Source: Pseudomonas brassicacearum (lineage in GTDB: Bacteria; Pseudomonadota; Gammaproteobacteria; Pseudomonadales; Pseudomonadaceae). Taken from it: DNA of 64,000 bases. This document shows positions 55,649 to 63,480 of this stretch, piece after piece. Position 1 is the stretch's first letter. Every line of letters begins with the position of its first letter. The stretch is from positions 391,408-455,407 of the forward strand of contig NZ_MOBJ01000007.1 of NCBI RefSeq assembly GCF_003732225.1, read 5' to 3'. A program made the translations under genes and the position numbers. The notes under the pieces are model-generated. The model did not search any database. It saw only the letters and a list, made by a program, of their open reading frames with translations, and was not told the origin of the DNA.

Positions 55649-56014
55649 GGGTTCAGGTGGATCGAGGTGATCCAGTGCGCGATTCACCGCCAACTCGGCC
55701 AGAGAAATCATCTGCTGAATCGCCAGCGCGGTATTGCGCTTGGGGCCGTCGAGGTCGAATGCCAGATCGCTGGCCATGACGTTGGCCGAGGCGAGGGTTT
55801 CACTGGCATGGGCCAGCAGGGTTTCGCTGTCGACATCGGGGGCGATGACGAAAATGCAGCTGGGACGCCGGTCGGCTAACAATGCCTTGGTTTCAGGCAG
55901 CACCAGGTAATGATCGAGCGCACGGTGCGCGGCGGCGTGGAGTTCTTTCGAGTCGAGTGAGGCGTAGGGGGAAACGGGGTCGGTTTCTGGGGGATTCGGT
56001 GTGGCTTTGAACAT
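55643..56014 (-). CDS. DUF6124-like small protein, copy 2
   Basis: 123 aa from ATG at 56014; three residue changes from copy 1 (Pro4 to Ala, Lys to Glu and Tyr to Asp near the end). The frame is open further upstream to 56188 but that part overlaps an inverted-repeat element and reads as low-complexity, so it is not included. Stop codon inside the REP element. Confidence 0.78.
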   Translation of the reverse strand: MFKATPNPPETDPVSPYASLDSKELHAAAHRALDHYLVLPETKALLADRRPSCIFVIAPDVDSETLLAHASETLASANVMASDLAFDLDGPKRNTALAIQQMISLAELAVNRALDHLDPPEPA

Positions 56015-56486
56015 TTTCTTGTTCCTGTAGTGGGGCTGCCACCAATTCGCGACTAAACGAAGGGGTGGCGGCTGTACGCAGGTTAGTCGACCGGGAGGAG
56101 ACAAGAAAAACCGGCGCGCCCGAGGGCGCCCTGCGCACAGCCACCATAACGAGCAAGGATAGGAATTACCTGACCGTATGGAGTGCAATGCACCTTCTTA
56201 TCACCTCCGAGCGACTAAACCCGATCGCTGATGGGCAGCGACAGGACTCACGTTAGCCGTGGCGGACAAGGCGCACAAGCCGGCGGATTCTGGCGGATCT
56301 GTAGGCTGCGGCGCAAGGTGCTGTAGCCGCGGGCTGAGGATTGAAAATACGGGGGGAAGGGGCGGGGAGGCGGTTACCGTTGGTCGGGACTGTCAGTTTT
56401 TACAGGTGGGCAGTGCCGGGGGATGAGGGTATGAATCTCTCAATGCCATCCCACTGGCCGCCTACCACCGCTGAGGAGCTGAATTC
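56015..56486. other. Intergenic region with a large inverted-repeat element and an operator candidate
   Basis: 472 bases. At 56063-56148 arms GGTGGCGGCTGTACGCAGG and CCTGCGCACAGCCACC pair around GC-rich inner stems (GGCGC ... GCGCC): a possible structured leader on the minus strand before the DUF6124-like gene, or a small mobile repeat. Remnants of GCGACTAAAC occur at 56049 and 56211. The conserved inverted repeat lies at 56390-56405. No gene called. Confidence 0.55.
56390..56405. promoter_or_regulatory. Conserved inverted repeat before the large Ig-like gene
   Basis: CTGTCA-GTTT-TTACAG (five of six arm pairs), followed by GTGGGCAG; centred about 89 bases before the start codon. Confidence 0.72.
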
Positions 56487-59400
56487 ATGTCTGATGATCG
56501 GGAAGAACTCATAACGCAAGGTCAGGCGTCGCCAGAAACTGAGGGTGGTCACGAGGCCGACGAGCCCACCGCGCGAGCAACACCCAGTTTTTTCTACCCC
56601 TATCAGGACTCCATGCTGGTGTCGCCGGTGTACTTCGACATTCGGGTGGGGGGGGAATGGGGACGTCATAACTATCTTCTGGTCGATGAGTATGGTGGCC
56701 AACGTTATAGCGGTCTTACAAACGATATCGGTGAGCTTAGGAGGACCGAGCCTGCCACTAAGCATAACGGCCGGGGGCGATTTAGTTTCCAGGCTAATGT
56801 GAGAGGTACGTGGACGGAGAAGCGCTATGTGGATTTTGACCTCGCAGCAAAGCCGACACTGACTTCCGGTTCTTCGGTGCCTGAGAAGCCGACCTTCTCA
56901 GGCACCAAAGACACAAACCCGAAGGCAGTCGTCTATATAGCAATTGATAATGTCAATATCGGGGAGCGGGCTGTGTCCTCAACTAGCTCCTGGACGTATC
57001 AACCGACAAGAAGTCTGGAACCGGGCCCCCATACGGTCTATGTCGAGTACTACGTCCCGTTCCCTGATGGTGATTCCAGTCGCACGGCCTACCCCATTAC
57101 TGTTGTCCCCGGGGCTGCACTCATCTCCTCACCGAAAACAAACGATGTCGTACTCGTGCGTAGACCGGAAGTCTGGGGAACGGGCTCTAACGGTACGACC
57201 GTCACGGTATATCGGCAGGGTGGCTCCGGCGGGCCCTATGGCAGCGGTACGGTCGCCAATGGCATTTGGAAAGTAAGACTGACCCAAGACCTGCCTGAAG
57301 GTTCGTTTGTTTTTCATGCTCAAACAACGTTCAACACGCAGCATATTGGCTGGTCAGATCCAGTATCCGTCACCGTGAAGACGAAGCCCGATGCACCGGT
57401 TATCACCCCGCCTGGGGAAAACACGGTACAGGATCAGACGTTTACGATTTCAGGAACGGGCGGTGAGGCAGGTGCCACCGTCGAGATTCTTCGTGACTTT
57501 TACATCGAACACATCGTTCTTGGCTTCGGCCCAGTGAAGGATGGCGGAAGCTGGGATGTCAGTGTCACCGTACCGCCGGGGCCTATCTCCCTTGTGGCTG
57601 AGCAATTCATTGGCAGCGCTGACCATTCCAAGCCCAGTGTTGCTCGCCTCTTCAAAATCCGCCCAGCCAAACTGGTCGTCACCGTAACGCCACAACCCAA
57701 TGAGCGCATGAAGTTCTCCGGTGCCGGGTTTACCGGTGCCACGGTTGAAATCAGTAAAGTCAGCGGGCCGGGTGGGCAGACGTTGCCCCCTTTCACCGTA
57801 AGCGGGGGGCAATGGGAAACGACTGTCAGTAACTGGCCGCCAGGCATGTACACGATGTCGGCCTTGCAAAAGGTCAGTGGTAACGGGGATGACGGGGATG
57901 ACTGGATCCCCTCCGAGTCCTCTTCGTTCAGTTTCTCTTGGGCACCGCCCAGCCCGACTGAGGTGACCTATACGAAAGAATACACACCCACCTTCTCTGG
58001 GAAGGGGTACACCGGTGCCACGGTGTCTCTGAGGAATTCGCAGGGGAGTTCTATCGCGCCTGAGGTCAATGTTGTTAATGGCACATGGTCGAGCAAAGCT
58101 TCGCAACTGTGGGGGCCCGAGAACAAACGGCTTGTTCGTGTGCAGCAACGTCTGAGTGGGCAACCACCATCCCTTCCGGTTGAAATCGAGGTAACCATCC
58201 CGCCCTTGGCACCTGCCTTCACCGTGACCGAGAACGGGATGTCGCCGACCATCACCGGCACCTGCTGGCCGGGTGCGATTGTGATAATCAAGTTCAGCGG
58301 CAGCGCCATCGAACACAAACCGTCCGGCGCCAGCGGCAACTGGACCTTTCGGCGCGACACGCCCTTTGTTGCGGATGTTCCCCATACGGTCACCGTGACC
58401 CAGACCTTTGCGACACTGACCTCGCTGCCGACATCCCAAACATTCACCCTACTCACGCCACTCCTCAAACCGGTCATCACCGAACCCCAGAAGGATCAAG
58501 AAGTCGGCCGCGAGCTGATCGTTCGCGGCACGGCCGGGGTGAAGGGGGCCACAATGAAGCTTCGGGATGCCCAATACGACAGGCCGTTGGGGGAGCCCAA
58601 GCCGCTGACCAGCGACGGCGCCTGGTCAATCGAGCTCGAGGGGTTGGCGTTTCGCAAGTACACCATTGACGCGATACAGAGCATTGGCTCGCGCGAGTTA
58701 CGCAGCGACTACTGTTTTTTTGAGGTGGTGGTGTTGCCGCCGACCATCACGGTGCCGGCGTCGGGAGGCAATCTGCCGCGGACTTCAACGATCTCCGGCA
58801 CCGGCCTGCCCGGTGCTCGGGTCGAGGTGTGGCTGCAAGGCCGTGAACAGCCTTTGCTCAGCAATGTTCTCGTCGGCGAAAACGGTGGCTGGAAGGGCGA
58901 GGTAACGTTGCCGATCGGGGCGAAAACCATCTGGGCCAGGCAAACCTTTGGTAATGAACAATCGTCCAAGGACAGTCCTCGGCTGACCTATAACGTTGTG
59001 CCGGCTGCGCCGTTTATCGAAACCCCCGCCGATAACGAACGGGTGGGTCGGCAGGTAGTGGTGTCAGGTTTTGGTTATTCAGGGGATTCGGTGGCGGTGG
59101 CGTTTGCCAATGCGCCACTGACGGTGTTGGGGCAAGGCCCGGTCCTGAACGATCGCACGTGGTCCGTGAGGGTCACGCTAGACCGACCGGGCGGGGCTCA
59201 CCACTTGATTGCCGTGCAATCGCGCGATGGCTTCACGTCCGTCGCGTCATCTGAACGGCCAGTCCTGCTGGGTTCGTATCTACCGACGATCGACAAGCCT
59301 GAGCAAGGGCGATGGGTCACCGACCCGGTCGGGTTTGCAGGGCAAGGTCAAGTGGGGGTTGGGGGGGTGGCTGCCTGGTTCAATCCCGAGCAGGGGCTGG

Positions 59401-59585
59401 TCAATTTCATTCCGATCGCTGGAATGGATTGGCAGGCAACGGCCAAAGGAGAGTTGAGGACGGGGGGGAATTGGGTTCGCTTCGCGCAAATCGTTGTGGA
59501 TGGCGAGGGAAACTATCGAGAGTTCTCTGACTGGGCCGACAGCGAACGTTTCGAAGTGGGCCCACAGCCGCCATTGTCTGATTAG
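56487..59585 (+). CDS. Large Ig-like repeat protein
   Basis: 1032 aa with about ten Ig-like repeats of roughly 80-90 residues from residue 130 on, each with a G-T/G-x-G-x(3)-A-x-V strand: PVITPPGENTVQDQTFTISG, TPTFSGKGYTGATVSL, SPTITGTCWPGAIVII, PVITEPQKDQEVGRELIVRG, PTITVPASGGNLPRTSTISG, PFIETPADNERVGRQVVVSG. The N-terminal 120 residues differ and include an acidic start. No signal peptide, TM helix or LPxTG. GAGGAGCTGAATTC precedes ATG at 56487. It lies directly before the TcA genes. A receptor-binding, adhesive or assembly role beside the Tc complex is a guess. Confidence 0.85.
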   Translation: MSDDREELITQGQASPETEGGHEADEPTARATPSFFYPYQDSMLVSPVYFDIRVGGEWGRHNYLLVDEYGGQRYSGLTNDIGELRRTEPATKHNGRGRFSFQANVRGTWTEKRYVDFDLAAKPTLTSGSSVPEKPTFSGTKDTNPKAVVYIAIDNVNIGERAVSSTSSWTYQPTRSLEPGPHTVYVEYYVPFPDGDSSRTAYPITVVPGAALISSPKTNDVVLVRRPEVWGTGSNGTTVTVYRQGGSGGPYGSGTVANGIWKVRLTQDLPEGSFVFHAQTTFNTQHIGWSDPVSVTVKTKPDAPVITPPGENTVQDQTFTISGTGGEAGATVEILRDFYIEHIVLGFGPVKDGGSWDVSVTVPPGPISLVAEQFIGSADHSKPSVARLFKIRPAKLVVTVTPQPNERMKFSGAGFTGATVEISKVSGPGGQTLPPFTVSGGQWETTVSNWPPGMYTMSALQKVSGNGDDGDDWIPSESSSFSFSWAPPSPTEVTYTKEYTPTFSGKGYTGATVSLRNSQGSSIAPEVNVVNGTWSSKASQLWGPENKRLVRVQQRLSGQPPSLPVEIEVTIPPLAPAFTVTENGMSPTITGTCWPGAIVIIKFSGSAIEHKPSGASGNWTFRRDTPFVADVPHTVTVTQTFATLTSLPTSQTFTLLTPLLKPVITEPQKDQEVGRELIVRGTAGVKGATMKLRDAQYDRPLGEPKPLTSDGAWSIELEGLAFRKYTIDAIQSIGSRELRSDYCFFEVVVLPPTITVPASGGNLPRTSTISGTGLPGARVEVWLQGREQPLLSNVLVGENGGWKGEVTLPIGAKTIWARQTFGNEQSSKDSPRLTYNVVPAAPFIETPADNERVGRQVVVSGFGYSGDSVAVAFANAPLTVLGQGPVLNDRTWSVRVTLDRPGGAHHLIAVQSRDGFTSVASSERPVLLGSYLPTIDKPEQGRWVTDPVGFAGQGQVGVGGVAAWFNPEQGLVNFIPIAGMDWQATAKGELRTGGNWVRFAQIVVDGEGNYREFSDWADSERFEVGPQPPLSD

Positions 59586-59619
59586 CACCCCCGCATGGCT
59601 TCCGACGAGCGGTCGGCTC

Positions 59620-59639
59620 TACTGTCAGTTATGACAGTA
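59620..59639. promoter_or_regulatory. Conserved inverted repeat (Tc/Ig-like operator candidate) before TcA
   Basis: TACTGTCA-GTTA-TGACAGTA, perfect 8-4-8 inverted repeat, centred about 113 bases before the TcA first-half start; it follows the stop of the Ig-like gene by 35 bases. Confidence 0.82.
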
Positions 59640-59742
59640 GACGCTGGCCTGGCTCTGGCGCTCAATCCAACCATTGAACTGAACCCTGCAACATCCTCGT
59701 CAGGCTGTTCAGCGCCCCGTCATCGGTACAAGGAGTTTCACC

Positions 59743-62700
59743 ATGGCTGTTTCCCGGAATCGCCCCTTGCAACAGCTATTCGATGAAGTGTTCAGCGAAG
59801 ATGAGCGGCGCAAGAAATATCCCGAGCTGAGCACGTACATCGAAGAGGGTGGGTCGGTGTTCCCGCTGGTGGAAAAGGGTGTGCAAGGCCTGGTGCGCGA
59901 CTTCAAGTTGAGCCGAGAGGATGCGCACGCCTATCTGCGGCGGGCGAATGCACTGGCCATCCATGTGCGGCGCCAGTTCATCGAGCAGACGTTGACCGGT
60001 GATGAAACACAATCGCTCCAGGCACTGAGCGGATTGCTGTCATTGGTACCAGGGCCAAGTTTTTATCGGTTGTTCTACCCCCCCTTTGACAGGCTTTGCC
60101 CACCGGATGCGCTGGAGTCCGTGACCTCACCGGTTGCCTATCTGATTGAGCTGCTGATGTGGATCAGGGACCGGATCGAGTCTGTCTCAGATGACGACAC
60201 TGAGCCCTTTCCGAAGATGCCGCTGAACGGGCGACGGACAGATCTTGCGAACTTGTCGATCGACTTCAAGGCGGTGCATCAGGCAGTGTCCTCGGTGGAC
60301 ATCATCGTCCCGGTGCTGGAAACCTTCATCCAGGCCAACAGCAAGGAACCGGTGGACGTTGACGAGGCCATGAGCACGACCCGTTATCCCAATGGGCTGC
60401 CCTATTACCGGGACTGGACGACGATCGATTTTGTCGCCCGCCACCATGACCTGTCGGTGGGGGAGGTGGCGCGGGTGGTTGACCTGTCGTTTCCGTACTT
60501 TCTGCAACCCGATGGACAGAGCGCTGATGCGGGGCGAGCTTTGCTGCATGCCTCTCGGTTGGGGCCTTACCAGAGGATGTTGTTGACTGAGGATCCCTTT
60601 CTCAGTGAAGACCCCGATGAACTGGAGGAATTTTATCTACTGAACTTTGGAGCCTCTGGTATCGAGGGACAGAATATCAACCAGGTACGGTTTTTCTGCG
60701 AGAGGACAAAGCTCGAGGCGCTGGAGCTTGAGGCGCTGCTTTCGATTGAAAGCTTCGCCCCTGTACGGTCTGCCAATACAGCGCTGAAAAACGCTGTACC
60801 GTTGGATGGTGCGCAGTCGGGCTCGGTCTATCTCAACGCGGGTAAGTCGCCTTCTGTCGGTATCGATTTCCGGGGCGAAGATCGTGAGATCCTTCATCGG
60901 TTGAAAGATTGGAGCCACTCACGAATTGACCGCATGAACCGCAAGCTGCGTCTGGACCAATGGCTGGGCCTGCCCCCCGAGCAAGTGGATGCACTGCTCA
61001 TGGCGGCCATCAATACCGAGACGCGGACGCAGACACCAGAACACTCGTGCTGGATATCGCCTGACACCCTGCGCGCCATTGGCTTGTTTCAAGGGTTGCG
61101 CGAGCGTTGCGGCTGTACTGTCGAGGACTTCGCGGTGTTTATCGACCAATTGTCGATCTTCGGTCGTGGCGAAACGCTCTCGCAGTTTGATCGGGTCTTC
61201 AATCCACCCTCGTTTTCTGCCGAACCATTAAAGCTCGATGGCAGCCCCTTCCCGGTGTTCCCCGCCCCCGGCGCGGAGGAGATGACGGTCAGCCGGCTCT
61301 GCCATGGCCTGGGGATTAACCTGCACACGTACCGTCACCTGGCCGAGGCCATTGCCGTGGCTCAGAAAAAGGAACAAACGCTGCACTGTGACCTGGCGAC
61401 TGTCTCGAGTTTTTATCGCCTGGTGAAGCTACCGCTGCTGTTGGGGATTACCCCGGTGGAGGCCATCATCTTGCTCATGACGCTGGGCGGGGAGCGCTGG
61501 CTCAACGCATTGGCCGGGACTCCTCGGCTCCAGTCGAACGAGCAGCAAGACACAACACCGGATGTGTTGAACGTGATTCATGCCATGGATGCCTGTGTGC
61601 GCTGGTGCAACGAGCATCGCTGGGACGAGCCGCCCGTGCCCTGGATGCTGTTGGTGGTTGCGCCCATTACGGTACCGGCAGCCGCGTCTTCGGCTGAGCG
61701 CCAGTTGTTCGAACAACTGCGCAACCTGCTGACCGCGGCGCTGTTTTCCAATACGGCGTTACTGATGGCCGGTGTTCCGCCGCTGGCCGGCGGGGCTGAC
61801 TGGCTGGATTTGCTGACTGCCCTGGTCGACCACGACGGCTTGGTGATGGTCAAGTCGCAGGCGATAGAGCTCGATTACCTGGCGTACGCTCGCGAACGGC
61901 TCGACCTGGCCGTGAGGGCCGGTATTGGCGAAGGCGATGCGGCCTCACGCGCGCAGATCGTCGAGAAAATGCTCGACGTACTGCTGCAAGCCAGGGCCGG
62001 CCAGGTGTCGGTGGTCAGGGAGTGTCTGGCGGTGCACGCGCAGCTGCGCTCGGAGCTGGTGGTGTGGGTACTCGCCTGGGCGCAGGGCACGGTTTATCAA
62101 GTACTCAGGCAAGCCATCGAGCGCACGACCGAGGGTGACGAGGTGGCGGCCTACCGGCGACGAGAAGAGGATGAAGGCGATCCGTTTCTGGTGTTACTGG
62201 CCGATGTGCGGCGTCGCAGTGCAGTAGTGATGAAGCTCGACCTCAGCGCCGCACTGCTGGAGGACTACCTGACTTACGGCTACCGCGTCTGGCTCAAGCG
62301 TGAGGACAAACATGAGTTCACCTTGAGTACCCTGTACTACCTGACGGTGCTCACCCGGGCATTCAAGTTGGGGGATCAGCCGCCAGCAGCGCTGCTCGAT
62401 TACCTGCGGGAGGTCAACGCCTTGCCCGACGATCTGGGGACGGATGCCTTGAGTCTGGCCCAGGAGACAGCGGCCATCCGGCTGGCGATTTTTTTCACCT
62501 GGAGCATTCAGGAAGTGCGCGAGTGTGCCAAGTGGGTCGACCCGCAGCAGGAGCTGATCAAAAACCTGGTGCAGTTGGATCTGCTGATCCGCGTCCGTGA
62601 GTTGGCGGCCAGCAGTGGCATGGATGCCCAGACGATTTTATTGATGGGCACACTCCCGGCAGCGGTTGACAAAGGCGCTTACTCACTGGCGGCCGAGCAT

Positions 62701-63408
62701 GCACTGCTCAGCCTCTCGACGTCCCCCGTGCCCTTCGTTCCCCACGACGGGGAGGCGCTGGAACACACGGTGATGACGACGTGCGTGGTGGATCGTACCA
62801 AGTTGGTGGCCAATAAACCCGATGAACAAGCCACCTACACGGTGACCGTTAAAGACCTCAGCGGGAAGGGCTTGAAAGGGGTCAATGTGTACTGGCAGGC
62901 CGAACTGGGCAACATCAACAAAAGTGCAACTGACGTCAACGGGGTGGCCACGGCGGTGTTCACCCCAGGCAAGGTCATGGGCACCGCCGCCCCGCGTTAC
63001 TGGCTGGACCTGTATCCGAAACAGCAGGCGCCCAGTGTGGAGATTGATCTCGATGAAACCACGCTGTTTTTCCCGGCACCACTCATGTCCCAGGTGCCGG
63101 ACGGCGTTGTACTGGTCGGTCAGGAAGTCGAGCTGTCTGCCGTGATCTTGGATAGGTATGGAAATCGGGGTATTGGCATGTCTGTTCAGTGGGGCGGTAA
63201 ACCGCAGGGTGACGTGGACTTCCCTGTACCCCAGGTTCAGATGGTTATTCGACCCAGCGAGGCATTGACCAATCAGGACGGGCTTACGCGGGTGTTTGTT
63301 TCAAGTCCGTCGGGGGGGACATTCGAGGTCGGTGTCACCAGCCTCGACAGCAAGATCACCGCCTTGTTTGAGTCAATTACCTTCGCCGGTGGCGCACTGC
63401 CCCGCTGA
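59743..63408 (+). CDS. Tc toxin A component, first half (TcaA/TccA-like)
   Basis: 1221 aa from ATG at 59743 (ACAAGGAGTTTCACC upstream). N-terminal VRP1-type region of TcA proteins (LFDEVFSEDERRKKYPEL ... VTSPVAYLIELLMWIRDRIE), helical alpha-domain in the middle, and at the C-terminus (about residues 1015-1215) two beta-sandwich Big-1/invasin-like domains (TYTVTVKDLSGKGLKGVNVYW; VELSAVILDRYGNRGIGMSVQW). Full TcA proteins are usually about 2400-2500 aa in one chain; here the chain is split in two genes, as in Photorhabdus TcaA/TcaB. It should form the lower part of the pentameric pore-forming translocon. Confidence 0.9.
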   Translation: MAVSRNRPLQQLFDEVFSEDERRKKYPELSTYIEEGGSVFPLVEKGVQGLVRDFKLSREDAHAYLRRANALAIHVRRQFIEQTLTGDETQSLQALSGLLSLVPGPSFYRLFYPPFDRLCPPDALESVTSPVAYLIELLMWIRDRIESVSDDDTEPFPKMPLNGRRTDLANLSIDFKAVHQAVSSVDIIVPVLETFIQANSKEPVDVDEAMSTTRYPNGLPYYRDWTTIDFVARHHDLSVGEVARVVDLSFPYFLQPDGQSADAGRALLHASRLGPYQRMLLTEDPFLSEDPDELEEFYLLNFGASGIEGQNINQVRFFCERTKLEALELEALLSIESFAPVRSANTALKNAVPLDGAQSGSVYLNAGKSPSVGIDFRGEDREILHRLKDWSHSRIDRMNRKLRLDQWLGLPPEQVDALLMAAINTETRTQTPEHSCWISPDTLRAIGLFQGLRERCGCTVEDFAVFIDQLSIFGRGETLSQFDRVFNPPSFSAEPLKLDGSPFPVFPAPGAEEMTVSRLCHGLGINLHTYRHLAEAIAVAQKKEQTLHCDLATVSSFYRLVKLPLLLGITPVEAIILLMTLGGERWLNALAGTPRLQSNEQQDTTPDVLNVIHAMDACVRWCNEHRWDEPPVPWMLLVVAPITVPAAASSAERQLFEQLRNLLTAALFSNTALLMAGVPPLAGGADWLDLLTALVDHDGLVMVKSQAIELDYLAYARERLDLAVRAGIGEGDAASRAQIVEKMLDVLLQARAGQVSVVRECLAVHAQLRSELVVWVLAWAQGTVYQVLRQAIERTTEGDEVAAYRRREEDEGDPFLVLLADVRRRSAVVMKLDLSAALLEDYLTYGYRVWLKREDKHEFTLSTLYYLTVLTRAFKLGDQPPAALLDYLREVNALPDDLGTDALSLAQETAAIRLAIFFTWSIQEVRECAKWVDPQQELIKNLVQLDLLIRVRELAASSGMDAQTILLMGTLPAAVDKGAYSLAAEHALLSLSTSPVPFVPHDGEALEHTVMTTCVVDRTKLVANKPDEQATYTVTVKDLSGKGLKGVNVYWQAELGNINKSATDVNGVATAVFTPGKVMGTAAPRYWLDLYPKQQAPSVEIDLDETTLFFPAPLMSQVPDGVVLVGQEVELSAVILDRYGNRGIGMSVQWGGKPQGDVDFPVPQVQMVIRPSEALTNQDGLTRVFVSSPSGGTFEVGVTSLDSKITALFESITFAGGALPR

Positions 63409-63480
63409 AGGGCACTTCCTCAATCCGGGTGCGGGCTGCCCGGTCGCGCTCAACCTGGCTGTACCTCAGGAGCAAGGATC

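Larger units (their letters stand above)
54351..56062. repeat. Tandem duplication, unit 2 (with 781-bp loss)
   Basis: Repeats 51861-54354. It lacks the 781-bp PilZ segment; the joint in unit 2 lies at TCCTACG (55641-55647), shared by REP elements at 53151 and 53932 of unit 1. Confidence 0.9.

Noticed and set aside
55643..56188. 181-aa extension of the second DUF6124-like protein
   Set aside because: The extra N-terminal part is a translation of the inverted-repeat element and is absent from the first copy.
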